The translations under genes and the position numbers were made by a program. Positions 15,717 through 27,400 of a stretch of 48,835 nucleotides of DNA are shown here, piece after piece. The stretch covers positions 1 through 48,835 of the forward strand of contig CATKZW010000022.1 in assembly GCA_949841465.1 (NCBI GenBank). Reading direction: 5' to 3'. The notes under the pieces are model-generated. The model did not search any database, was not told the DNA's origin, and worked only from the letters and a program-made list of their open reading frames with translations. This stretch comes from an uncultured Oscillospiraceae bacterium. Its GTDB lineage: Bacteria > Bacillota > Clostridia > Oscillospirales > Oscillospiraceae. How positions within the stretch are numbered: position 1 is the stretch's first letter; each line of letters opens with the position of its first letter.

Positions 15717-16775
15717 ATGCCTAAATGTAAAGTAGTAATGGTGGTAGACGCTTCTATGACCTATGAAAAGGTTATGGCGGAGGATACCCAGCGCGTTTTG
15801 AAGCGCCTGGAGGCCTATGACGCACAGATTGTTTACGTCGAGGCACAAAAGGGCTGGGACCGCGGCCAGTTTGTAGAATATGCCTCAAAAGTAGAGAAGG
15901 TCGGCCCCGAACCGTTCCCGGTAAACGAGGATCTGCTCCGCGAAGCTGCCGACGCCGATGTCATTCTGACCAATTTTGCCCCCATAGGTTCCAAAGTGAT
16001 CGAAAGCGCCAACAAACTAAAAATGATCGGCGTTACCCGCAGCGGGGCGGAAAACGTGAATCTTGAGACCGCCGCCAGCAGGGGCGTAAAAGTGGCGGTA
16101 GCACCTGGTCGTCTAGCCGATCCCGTGTCTGACTACACAGTGGGCCTCATCCTGGCCGAGTCCCGGAATATCGCCCGCATGAGCATCACCGATCACGACG
16201 GCGAGTGGATGAACGACTGCCCCAATTCCTCCTACATCAAGAGCTTAAAAGGCGCTGTCGTGGGCCTGGTCGGATATGGGATCATCGGACAGCGGGTGGC
16301 GGCCAAATTGCAGGCCTTCGGCTGTGAGATCATTGCTTATGATCCCTTCTGCCCTGCCGAGGTTTTTGATAAAACGGGTTGCCGCAAGGTGACCTTGGAA
16401 GAGCTGATGCGCTCGGCTGATTATGTCAGCGTCCACGCCCGCCTCTCCAAGGACACCCAGGGCCTGGTGACTCGAGAGCTCATCGGGATGATGAAGCCAC
16501 ACGCCTTCTTTATCAATACAGCTCGGGCTGGCTTGGTGGACGAGGATGCTCTGGTCGAAGCGCTTGCTGCGAAGAAAATTGGCGGCGCCGGCTTGGATGT
16601 ATTCTCTGTGGAACCAATCCCCGAGGAACATCCTATCCTGAAGCTGGATAATGTGACCCTGACGCCCCACCGTGCTGGTAACTGCAGCAATTTGGCCGCC
16701 ATCTCTCTCGATATCATTGTCAGTGATGTCGAGCGCCTACTCCGGGGCGAGGCCTTGGCCCATCCTAAATGCTGA
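15717..16775 (+). CDS. D-isomer-specific 2-hydroxyacid dehydrogenase (second family member)
   Basis: A 352-residue NAD-dependent D-2-hydroxyacid dehydrogenase. The Rossmann motif GYGIIGQR is at residues 186-193, and Arg270 (NTARAGL), Glu299 (SVEPIP) and His318 (TPHRAG) form the catalytic set. There is no ACT domain. AAGGAG lies 12 bases before ATG 15717. It is the last gene of the second rightward unit, before a strong hairpin at 16890. It is only distantly similar to the family member at 2448. Likely a catabolic step on a hydroxyacid made from the imported sugar; the substrate is unknown. Confidence 0.9.
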   Translation: MPKCKVVMVVDASMTYEKVMAEDTQRVLKRLEAYDAQIVYVEAQKGWDRGQFVEYASKVEKVGPEPFPVNEDLLREAADADVILTNFAPIGSKVIESANKLKMIGVTRSGAENVNLETAASRGVKVAVAPGRLADPVSDYTVGLILAESRNIARMSITDHDGEWMNDCPNSSYIKSLKGAVVGLVGYGIIGQRVAAKLQAFGCEIIAYDPFCPAEVFDKTGCRKVTLEELMRSADYVSVHARLSKDTQGLVTRELIGMMKPHAFFINTARAGLVDEDALVEALAAKKIGGAGLDVFSVEPIPEEHPILKLDNVTLTPHRAGNCSNLAAISLDIIVSDVERLLRGEALAHPKC

Positions 16776-16851
16776 TCTGGCACTTGCGTGTCCCTCCTTT
16801 TCTCTTGTAACCCGCTTCGTTGGGTTCGCACGGAGGACCACTTTAGCCGAG

Positions 16852-16884
16852 TCCTGAAAAAGCGATTTTGCCACATTGCGCCAT
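16852..16884. repeat. Dispersed 33-nt repeat, copy 2
   Basis: Matches 676-708 at 25 of 33 positions (conserved CCACATTG core). It again stands directly before a strong hairpin. Confidence 0.5.
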
Positions 16885-16889
16885 TGTAG

Positions 16890-16929
16890 GCAAAACCTGC
16901 GTGTAACGATAGTTATACGCAGGTTTTGC
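16890..16929 (+). terminator. Terminator hairpin after the hydroxyacid dehydrogenase gene
   Basis: GCAAAACCTGCGT (16890-16902) pairs perfectly with 16917-16929; GTAAC/GTTAT continues the stem towards a GATA loop. T-rich sequence follows. It ends the PTS/hydroxyacid dehydrogenase unit. Confidence 0.75.
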
Positions 16930-17364
16930 TTTCGTTTGATAAAATCACACCAAAATCAGGGCTTGAAATTAGTTGTAATTACATATCGTATGTCTACTGA
17001 GTTTGTTGAGAAACTCCATGCCCAAATTGAGTCATCATCTCAGATATTCCTCCAGAAGCTTAGGCAGTGTAGTCTCAGCTTCTGGAGACATGGAAGAAAA
17101 TTGAGATAAATTCTCATTTTATATATCCAATCAATACTTTAGAACTAAGCGTATGCGGGATAGAATAATAGGTGTTTTTGAACGAAGTGTGCAAAATAAT
17201 AAAGACCGGCTAATTCGTCCAGAAAATATGTGGATACCATTAACACTAATATTTGCGTCAAATATCAGGAGAGCCCCGAAAAGATTGTGTAAAAGAGAAT
17301 AAAAGACATCCTATCAGTCAAGAATCGGAGCAGGAAATAAACTTGATTGAAAGGATGTGTTATT
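16930..17364. other. AT-rich intergenic junction
   Basis: No convincing gene. The base composition is clearly more AT-rich than both flanks. It contains an 11-bp perfect inverted repeat, CTCCAGAAGCT (17050-17060) with its complement at 17077-17087. At about 17280-17325 there is a segment (GATTGTGTAAAAGAG and following) that could be the left end of the IS256-type element. Short frames around 16990-17109 have no ribosome binding site. Confidence 0.45.
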
Positions 17365-18139
17365 ATGGAACAGACACCGAGAGAAATGCTGAAAGCATAC
17401 GTGGACAGCCAAAAGTTCAGCAGCACCACAGAGATCATGGACGCGATGAAGGAGATGTTCCGGGACGTACTGCGGCAGGTAATGGAAAGTGAACTGGACG
17501 CAGAGCTGGAGTACGAAAAGTCAGCGCACGACGGAAACAGCCGTCGAAAATAAGCCCCGGAATTATCGCAACGGCTACTCAAAAAAGACGGTAAAGACCC
17601 AGCTGGGAGCGGTGGAAGTGAAGGTTCCCCGGGACCGGAATGGAGAATATGAGCCGCAGATCATCGGCAAGTACAGCCGGAACGCGGACGGGATGGAGGA
17701 GAAAATCCTGGGGCTGTATGCCTGTGGGATGAGCCAGCGGGACATCTCAGAACAGATCAAGAGCCTGTACGATGTGGACATCTCGCCGGAGTTAGTAAGT
17801 AAGATCAGCGAGAAGATCATGCCAGAGGTCACAGTATGGCAGAACCGGCCCTTAGAGGCGGTATATCCTTTCGTATTTCTGGACCCGGTTTGTCAGCTAT
17901 AAGGACATCAAACCGCTGATGGCTGATTTGAAGAAGGTCTACACTGCCGTCACCGAAGATGAGGCGCTGGAAAACCTGATGGCCTTTAAGGAAAAGTGGC
18001 GCAGGCAGTATCCCTCCTGCGCAAAATGCTCTATCTGGCCAGCAGGAAAATTGTCGAGCACTGGACTGTCAGATGTCGAAATTGGGACATGGTTTTGGCT
18101 CAGCTCCAGCTCATGTTCCAGGATTGCCAGACCGCCTGA
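17365..18139 (+). pseudogene. Degraded IS256-family (Transposase_mut) transposase
   Basis: Four pieces of one mutator-type transposase lie in order but in different frames. 17365-17551 encodes MEQTPREMLKAY and on to DAELEYEKSAHDG. 17558-17884 encodes RNGYSKKTVKTQLG, VKVPRDRNGEYEP and MSQRDISEQIK. 17886-18018 encodes FVSYKDIKPLMADLKKVY. 18020-18139 encodes MLYLASRKIVEHWT and RNWDMVLAQL, the family C-terminus. The DDE core between VYPFVFLD and FVSYKD is deleted, as is the stretch before the last piece, so it cannot be active. An intact copy would be about 400 residues. It sits at the junction of the PTS and surface-protein loci. Confidence 0.85.
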
Positions 18140-18155
18140 ACCCGGCTTGACTATA

Positions 18156-18226
18156 GTGTTTCCGGGACGAGGGACAGCATTCACGCTGCGCGTGCAGACT
18201 GCCTCCCATCCCGGAACACAGTCTGC
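18156..18226. other. Crossed inverted repeats (possible pseudoknot or element end)
   Basis: GTGTTTCCGGGA (18156-18167) pairs with TCCCGGAACAC (18209-18219) with one bulge. GCAGACT (18194-18200) pairs with AGTCTGC (18220-18226). The two pairings cross, and the two right arms are adjacent, as in a pseudoknot. A small CACGC/GCGTG hairpin lies between. It follows the dead IS256 gene, so it may be an element end rather than an RNA. Confidence 0.35.
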
Positions 18227-18390
18227 AAACCTCCTTTTTATGCAAGCCCGCGGGCCGTTGCCAGTCCAGGAAATGAATGCTGCACCAAATCCCTCTGTCA
18301 CGGCAGGGTTTTCTTGTTATATATTGGCCTGAACAGCTTTACAAGGGTGAAAATATGCCTCTCCGCTGGAGAAAATTGTTGTTCCGGCAG

Positions 18391-18419
18391 TGGACAATTC
18401 GCAGTTCCGGTGGTAAAAT
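18391..18419 (+). promoter_or_regulatory. Promoter of the giant surface-protein gene
   Basis: TGGACA (18391-18396) and TAAAAT (18414-18419) are 17 bases apart, about 65 bases before the start codon, with GGGAGG as ribosome binding site. Confidence 0.6.
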
Positions 18420-18485
18420 AAAATTGCTATATTGGGGGGCTTGCGCACTGGGCGCGGCGTCCTCATGAGTTTGGGAGGTTACAGC

Positions 18486-21400
18486 ATGAAACGCAGAGTA
18501 CTAAGTCTCATAATCGCCCTGGCCTTGTGCCTGAACCTATGCCCCATGTGGGCGTTTGCGGCTGACGATGGGACAGGCGGTGGTCTGTGCCCACATCATC
18601 CGGCGCACACGGATGAGTGCGGGTATAGAGAGCCAACATTGGAACAGGAATGCACCCACATTCACGATGATGGCTGCTATACAACAGAAACGGACTGTAT
18701 TCACGCGCATACAGCCGAGTGCTATTCAAATCCGGACTATGATCCCGAGACGGATGAACCGGATGCGTGTACGCATGTTTGTGCAGAGGACAGCGGCTGC
18801 GTCACCCGGACGCTGTCCTGCCCCCACGAGCATGACGATACCTGCGGCTATGCCCCGGCAGATCCCGGCGCGCTGTGTGCGTTTGTCTGCCGGGTCTGCC
18901 CCATTGACGGCTTGATCGGCAAGCTGCCCGCCGGCGTCTCAGCATACAACAGCGAGCAGGTCCAGGCCCAGCTCAATGAAATCTACGCCTTGTATGACCA
19001 GCTGAGCTATGACGAGCAGCAGCAGGTGGATCTGTCGCGCTGTGCCGCCCTGCAGGAGCAGATCGACGAGATGGGAATTGCGGCAGTGAGCGACGATTTC
19101 CCTGGTATCCCCGACTCGATTCAAGGAATCACGCTGCCGGAGGATAAGGTCTACGATTCCGATTCCCCGTATGAAGTAAAAATACCCCTGCTGTACAACA
19201 CAAATGGGTATACTTTGTCCTGCCCGAGCGCAAGCGTCCTGAAGGTCACCGGGGCGGGCCAGCTGTACCTCACAGGTACAGTTACCTCTGGTAAAGGCGC
19301 CGGTGTGGAGGTCCAGCCCGGCGGCCTCCTGAGCGTCAAGGGAGAGGCCACGGCTATCACCGGTAAAACCTATGCCCTGGACATTGCTTCTGGCGCGACA
19401 GTGCAGCTGGCCGCCGGCACATATTCCGGCGGCAGTGCCGCGATTCGGATGGCGGGCGGTGATTTTGCCGACCTGCTGGCGCCGGGTTATGCCTTCTTTG
19501 ACGGAAGCGGGAATCCGATTCTGTCGGTGGATGCGGCAGCGGCCAAGACGCTGGTGGTCAAAGAGTGTACCGACCATTTTAACAAAACCTATGTGGCCAA
19601 CACCGGCGCCATCACCCATAAATGGACCTGTCAGGTTTGTAAAGCGGAGGGAACGGAACCTTGTACGTTCACCTTTGATGAGAATGGGAAGGGGACCTGT
19701 GCCCTCTGCGGCAACGAGGTCACCGTTATGGTAAACCGGGAGAGCTTGAAGGAGCTGGCCTATGACACCAGCAACAGCGGCAGCGTCAAGCCCGCGAACG
19801 GCACCGTTACCGTCACGGCCAAGGACGGCACGACGCTGACTGAGGATGCCGATTATGCGGTTGACTATTCCGTCCACGCCGATGTGGGGAACACCAGCGT
19901 TACGGTCAAGGTTACCGTGGTGATGGGCACTGGTAACGGGACCTTCACCAAGGACTATCTCTTTACCCAAGCCGATCTGGAAAAGCCTGTGCTTGAGTGG
20001 GATACGACTGTCATACAGGTTCCGGTAACCGTACCCTATGACGGCGACCCGGTGGAGGCGGGCGAGCTCCCGCCTGTCACCATCAATATCACGTCCGATG
20101 TGGACCTGCACCAGTATCTCCAGTATTCCTACAAGGCGTCAACGGACACCGCCTACACGGACGGCCTGCCCACCAACGCCGGTACATACGATGTGGTGGT
20201 CAGCCTCCCGGAAAAGCCGGTGGACGTGCCGAACTATGAGGCGGCCTCCAGCGAACCGATCACGCTGATTATCAACAAAATCAGTCCAATCCTCACGCCT
20301 CCCGCCGCGATAGAGCTTACGTTCGACCGCACCGAGCAGACGCTGGTGACTGCGGGCACCCTGCACAGCGCGGCGGCACGGGACGGCGTGGTAATCAAAT
20401 TTGCCACAAGTGAAAGCGGTACCTACTCCACGACGATTCCAACCGGTATTAACGCGGGCGAGTATGACGTTTGGTATCAGACGGAGGAGACTGAAAACTT
20501 TCTTGCAGTCGGCCCGCTCAAGATTTCCGGCGTGGAAATCCAGCGCAAGCTGATCACGCCCATTGTCACCCTGTCCCAATATACATACCTGTACACCGGC
20601 GGGTATCATCAGCCCGGTGTCGAGGTCAAGGACGAGGATAATGTGACCGTCCTGCTGGATACCGAGTATGCGGTGAAATATGACAACAACCGGAACGTGA
20701 GCACGGACGGCAATCCGGCCACGGTTGAAGTTTCCGACAAGCCCGGCGGCAATTACGCAATCCAAACCGTTACAGTCGAGTTCAAAATCACCCTCCGGGA
20801 ACAGGAGACGCTGTCCATCACCAATAAGCCCGACACCGTCGTCTATGGTGCTGAGTTTACCCTCAGCACCTTGGGCGGCTCGGGCAATGGCAATGTCACA
20901 TGGGAGATTGTTACCGATACCGGAAACGATGGTTCGGCAACCGTCAATGCCACCAGCGGCCGGGTCAAGATCACGGGCGCTGGAACGATTACGATCAAGG
21001 CTACGAAGTCCGGTGTAGACCCAGAGACGAATATACGAAACTATGACGATGCTACGGCTACCTGGACGTTCGTGGCGGACAAAAAGTCCGTTGTCGCCAC
21101 GGTAACGGCGGAGGATAAAGACTATAACGGCGATAACATTGCCACCATCCACGCCGTAGTGGAGCAGGGCGTCCTGCCCGGGGATACGATTACCATCTCG
21201 GGCTTGGAAGGCACGTTCAGCGACGCAAACGCCGGTGTGGATAAGCTGGTGACCGTGGATGTGAGCAAGGTGACAGTCCAGGGCGCCAATTCCCAGCATT
21301 ACGACGTTTCCTACTCCAGCCTCACCGTCACGGCGACGATCCGCAAGGCTGTTGCAAAGATCACAACCCCGCCGGTTCCCGCGACGCTGATCTATGACGG

Positions 21401-24400
21401 GACTGAGCAGGCGCTGATTGCCACTGGGGCAGCGGCTGACCCCAGCAGTGTGCCGGTGGAATACGCACTGAGCGAGGAGGGGCCCTATTTCGCCGATTTC
21501 CCGAAGGCCACCAACGCGGGCACTTATACCGTCTGGTACCGCGTCCAGGAAACGCCCAATTATACCGGCCTGGCTCCGGCAAGTGTGGATGTGGAGATTG
21601 AGAAAAAGCCGGTGACGCCTGAGATCACGCTGAGCGGCGAGGGCTTGGAAAATGACGATAGCGCGACGGCGCCCACGCCCACGCAGTATTACATCTATGA
21701 CGGCACCGCAAAGGAGCCGACTGTCACTCTGGAGGATGAGAGTGGGAACCTGATTCCGGCTGACGAGTATACGGTGGCGTACAGCAGCAATACCAACGTG
21801 GGCACCGCCACGGTCACCGTCAAAGCCAAAGACGAGGGAAACTATTCGTTTAACGTCCTAACGAAAGACTTCAGGATCGACAAGGAGAAGGCCAAGGTCG
21901 TCACCGCCCCAAAAATGGCGGGCGACCCGCTTACCTATAATACCAGGGCCCAGCAGCTTGTGACGGAGGGCACGGGGGCCGGCGGCACCATGGTTTACTG
22001 TGTGGGCAGTGAAACTGGAACCTATCTGCCGACTATCCCCACTGCTGTCAACGCCGGCGATTACACGGTATATTATAAGGTAAAAGGCGACGGCAACCAC
22101 AGCGATTCCGATGTGGGACAGGTGACCGTTACCATCGCCCCCAAGACGGTGAAGGACCCCACCATTGAACTTGAGCTGGTGGATGATAAGGGGAATGCCA
22201 TCGACAGCTACACCTATGACGGCAACCCCAAAAAGCCCGCCGTTGTTGTCAAGGACGGCAGTACGGTGATCGGCACAACGGACACCGCAACGGGTGTGAA
22301 CAACGAATACAATGTGATCTACACCAACAACGTGGACGCCGGGACGGCCACGGTCAACATCACCGACAAGTTCGGCGGCAATTACACTGTTACGGGTTCC
22401 ACGACGTTTGTGATTGTCAAGGCGGATATCGTGTTCAACCCGGCCCCGTCGGCGGCGAGCATCACCTATGACGGCAAGCCCCACGAGCTGCTGAATCCGG
22501 GCGCCACCAACGGCGGCGAGGTGCTGTACGCGCTGAACAGCCCGACCACCACCTACACCGCCGCCATCCCGCAGGCCACCGAGGCGGGGGATTATACGGT
22601 CTACTATAAGGTCACCGGCGACAAGAACCACAACGACCTTGCGGTGCAGTCTGTGCCCGTGACCATCCAGCGCAAGCCGCTGACCACGATCACCATCGAG
22701 CTGACCCCGGACAGCTTTGTGTACGACGGCCAAGCGCATCTGCCGGAGGTCACGGTGAAGGACGGGAATACGGTGCTGCCCGAGGAGGAGTACGAGTGGG
22801 AATGCACCCTGAATGGCGTGGCAGAAGCTGCCCCGACAAACCAGGGAAAATACACCATCACCGTTACCGACCTTCCCAACGGCAACTACGATTTGACCGG
22901 AGTTACCGCAAATACCAAGACCTTCAACATTGGCAAGGCCGCGCAGGCGGAGCTGGTCATCGACCATAGCAATGCGGTTACCACCAACTATGGCGATACG
23001 TTTACCCTGACCGCCACCGGCGGTTCCAGCACCAGCGACGTGGAGTGGAGCGTGACGAGCGGCACCGCCGCCACCGTGGATGCGGACACTGGCGCTGTAG
23101 AGATCACCGGCGTGGGCGAGGTCACCATCACGGCCACCAAACCCGGCGACGGTAACTACCTGCCGGGTTCTGTCCAGTGGAGCTTTACCGCCGCGCCCAA
23201 GCCTGTGACGGCTTTCGTTACCGTTGCGGACAGAGCCTATAACGGCGCCACAGACGCCACTGTGGCCTCCGCCGTCATCGACAGCGCCGACCTGGTGAAC
23301 AGCGGCGACGATGTGACGATTGACGAGACCAGCATCACCGCCGAGTTTGACACCGCTTCGGTGGGCACGGATAAAACCGTCACCCTGGATACCAGCAATG
23401 TCAAGGTTGACGGCGCGGACGCGGAAAAGTACGCGATCAGCTATCCCTCCACGGTGACTGCGGAGATCGAGCGGGCGAATACAGCGATCACCACCCAGCC
23501 TGCTGAAATTGACCCGCTGACCTACAACGGCCAGCCCCAGGCGCTGGTCACGGCGGGCAAGAGCAATGTGGGCTTTATCGTGTATTCCCTGAATGGGACT
23601 GACTTCTCCCCGGAGATTCCCACCGGGACCGACGCCAAAATCTATGAAGTTTTTTATAAGGTAGTGGGGACCGCCGATTACACCGAGGTGCCTGTGAATG
23701 CCGTCCCGATTACGGTGACAATTGCCCCCAAGGCCATCACCCCCGTGATCGAGCCGGAGGAATCGTCCTATCTGTACGACAGCACCAAGCATGAACCGAA
23801 AATCACGGTCAAGGACGGCAAAACCGTGATCGACGAGGACCAGTACACAATCACATGGGAGAATGACGACCCAGCAATCACCGATGATATCCTGACGGCG
23901 GCTGGTTCGTATACGGCGACGATCAAGAACAAGACCGGCGGAAATTATTTGTTCTCCGCAACAGCCACGGTGGAGATCGTCCCGGCGGCCCAGGCCGCGC
24001 TGAACATCACCGGCCAGCCTGAGCACGTCTACTACGGGGACAAGATCACCACGCTGAGCACCAGCGGCGGCTCCGGAAACGGGACCCTGACCTGGAGCAT
24101 TACGTCGAGTGTGACCAGCTCCGCCATCAATTCGGCCACGGGCGAACTCATGGTCAAAGACACCGGTTCTATCACGGTCAAGGCGGAACGGGTTGTCCCC
24201 AACTATGGGACCGTCAGCGATACCTGGACCTTTACCGTAGAGCCGAGGCCGGTTATGGCAGAAGTGACGGTTACAGGGAAGGTTTACGACGGCAGCAATA
24301 GCGTTGCGGATGGCGATATCAAGGCGGAGGTCAAGGAAAGTGATCTGGTGAACGCCGGCGACAGCGTCACGATCAGCGGACTGACGGGTACTTATGACAG

Positions 24401-27400
24401 CGCCAACGTCGGTACGAACAAGACGGTTACGCTGAATGATGCCGATATCGAGATAACGACTGATCCAGACAAGTATACCGTTGTCTATCCCGCCACCGCC
24501 AAGGCTGATATCACGGCCAGGCCGGTCGATGTGACGGTCACGCTGTCCGGCAACGACTTGCAGACGGATCATTCCGTCGATCCGCCCGAGTACTCTTACG
24601 CCTACGACGGCACCGAAAAGACCCCCACTGTCACGGTAACAGGCACGGACGCAGGCGGCTACAGCGCCCCGCTGGCGGCCAGCGATTACACGTTCAGCTA
24701 CAGCAACAACAAGAATGTGGGCACCGCTTCTGTGACGGTGGAGTGCGCGGCGGGCGGCAACTACACCTTCACGAGCGAGAGGGTAACCTTCGAGATCAAG
24801 AGCGCCGCCGCAAAGCTGACCTCCACCCCCCAGGCCAAGAAGCTGACCTATGACGGGACGCTTCAGGACCTGGTGACGGTAGGCACCGCCACCGGCGGTA
24901 CGGTGGTGTATTCCCTGTCGCAGATAGACCCTGATGACCCAAGCACCTATTCGGAGATCATCCCCCAGGGCCAGAACGCGGGCGTATACACCGTATATTA
25001 CATGGTGAAGGGCGACGCCAACCATGAGGATGCCGGGGGCGGCTATGTGTCCGTGACCATCGACCCGAAGGAGATTACGCCGAAAATCACGCTGGATACC
25101 CCGGGCCCCTTTGTGTACAATGGCTCCGTTTACAAGCCCGCCGTCACTGTCAAAGACGGCAATACAGTGATCGGCACGACGGACAGCACAACGGGGGAAA
25201 ACAGCGAGTACACCGTAGACTACCGCGACAACATCAACGCCGGTACGGCAGCGGTGATTGTCAGCAACAAAAACGGCGGCAATTACATCGTCAACGGCAC
25301 GGCGTACTTTACCATCACAAAGGCCGCCCCGACGTATACGCCTCCAGTGGCGAACCCCGGCTTGCAGTACAACGGGGCGCTCCAGGATTTGGTCAAGGCG
25401 GGCGTCACCAGCCACGGCACCGTGGTCTACTCGGTGAACGGCGGGAACTATACCACCGCGATCCCCGCCGCCTCTGCGGTGGGAGCGTACACCATTGATT
25501 ACAAGGTGCTGGGCGACGCCAACCACAGCGATACGGACCCTGCTGCGCTGACCGTGGACATTGACCAAAACACGGTGAACACCCCCACCATTTCGCTGTC
25601 TGCGGATACCTTTAAGTACAACGGAAGCCAGCAGAAGCCCACTATCATCGTCTACGATGACAGCGGCGCTGTGATTCCCGAGCGTGAGTATGAGGTGACA
25701 ATCACCGGCAGCAGCGGCAATCATAATATGGTGGATGTGGGCGCCTACACCGTCAAAATCACCACGCCGTCAACCTCCAATTACGTGATTACGGACGACG
25801 GCAGCAACACCCGGACCTTCACCATCGTACCAGCGGACCAGGAGACCATTTCCATCACCGGCACCCAGGCTAAGGTCAGCTACGGCGACACGATTCAGCT
25901 GGGCACCACAGGCGGCACCGGAACTGGCACCGTTACCTGGACTGTTACAGATGCCAACGGCGATCCGGTCAACAGCACCATCACCGCAGGCGGACTGCTC
26001 ACCGTGCTCAACGTGGGCGGCCCCATCACAGTGACGGCGAAGCGCTCCATGGGTAACAACTACGGCGACGTGTCCGCCGCCTGGGAGTTCAGCCCCGCAA
26101 AGAAAGCCGTGACGGCGGTGGTGACGGCGGACGACCGGCCCTATGACGCGGACGACGATACCGCCACCGTACACGCCGCAGTCCCCGACCGTGAGCTGGT
26201 GCCCGGCGATTCTATCACCATTGACGGCCTGACCGGCAAGTTCGACGATGCCAGCGCCGGGACGAACAAAAAGGTTACCATCGACAGCTCGAAGGCGGAA
26301 GTCAAGGGCAGCAATTCGGGCAACTACGAAATCACCTATCCCGCCGCCGCCACCGCGTCCATTTTGGCGGCCACCGCCACGGTGGCTGATGTGCCGGAAG
26401 CGGTGTCTCCCCTGACCTACGACGCCAGCCAGTCCCAGGCGCTGGTCACGGCGGGGACGGCCACCGGCGGCACCATGGTCTACTCCCTGGACGGCACGAA
26501 CTTTACGCCCGCCATCCCCAAGGCCAAGGACGCCGGGGATTACACGGTTTACTACAAGGCCCAGGGCGACGGCAACCATACGGACAGTGCCGTGGGCACC
26601 GTAGAGGTGACCATCGACAAGCAGACCGTGGCAGCGCCTCAGATCGAGCTGACGCCGCCCGCCGCACAGTATGACGGCCAGGTGAAGCGGCCCGAAGTCA
26701 CCGTCCGGGACAGCGCAAACAATGTGATCCCGATCAGCGAGTATAAGGCCACGTATGTTACCGACGGCGGCAAAAACTGGATGGACAAGGGCACATACAC
26801 CGTTAAGATCGAGGACATCACAGGCGGCAACTATGTGGTTACCACGGCTGCGGCGGACTTCACCATCAGCACCACAGCCCAGAATCCGCTGGAGATCACC
26901 AACAAGCCCGGCCTGGTCTACTACGGCGACACCTTTACCCTGAGCGCGGTGGGCGGCTCCGGCAGCGCTGCGGTCACTTGGAGCACTGACAATGACAGCG
27001 TTGTTGAGATTGACAACAACGGCTTCGTGAGAATCATCGGCACAGGCTCCGCCACCATCACTGCGGAAAAGGCGGGCGGCACCAACTATGATACGGTGAA
27101 GGCCGCCTATCCCCTCAACACGCTGAAAAAGCCCATCACGGCGATTGTGACCGCTGACGACAAGGTGTATGACGGCGTTACTCCCGCCAAAACTACCCTC
27201 CACGTCACCTGGAAAGACGGCGATCTGGTGGGGAATGATAAGATTGATACGTCGAACCTGGTTGGAACGTTTGCTGATGAACTTGTCGGGACCAATAAAA
27301 CGGTGAATATCTCGGGCGGGGTGGTCGATGATTCGACCGCGCAGAAGTACGATATTACCATCCCGAGCAGCACCACCGCGTCGATCCTCAAGGCGGACGC

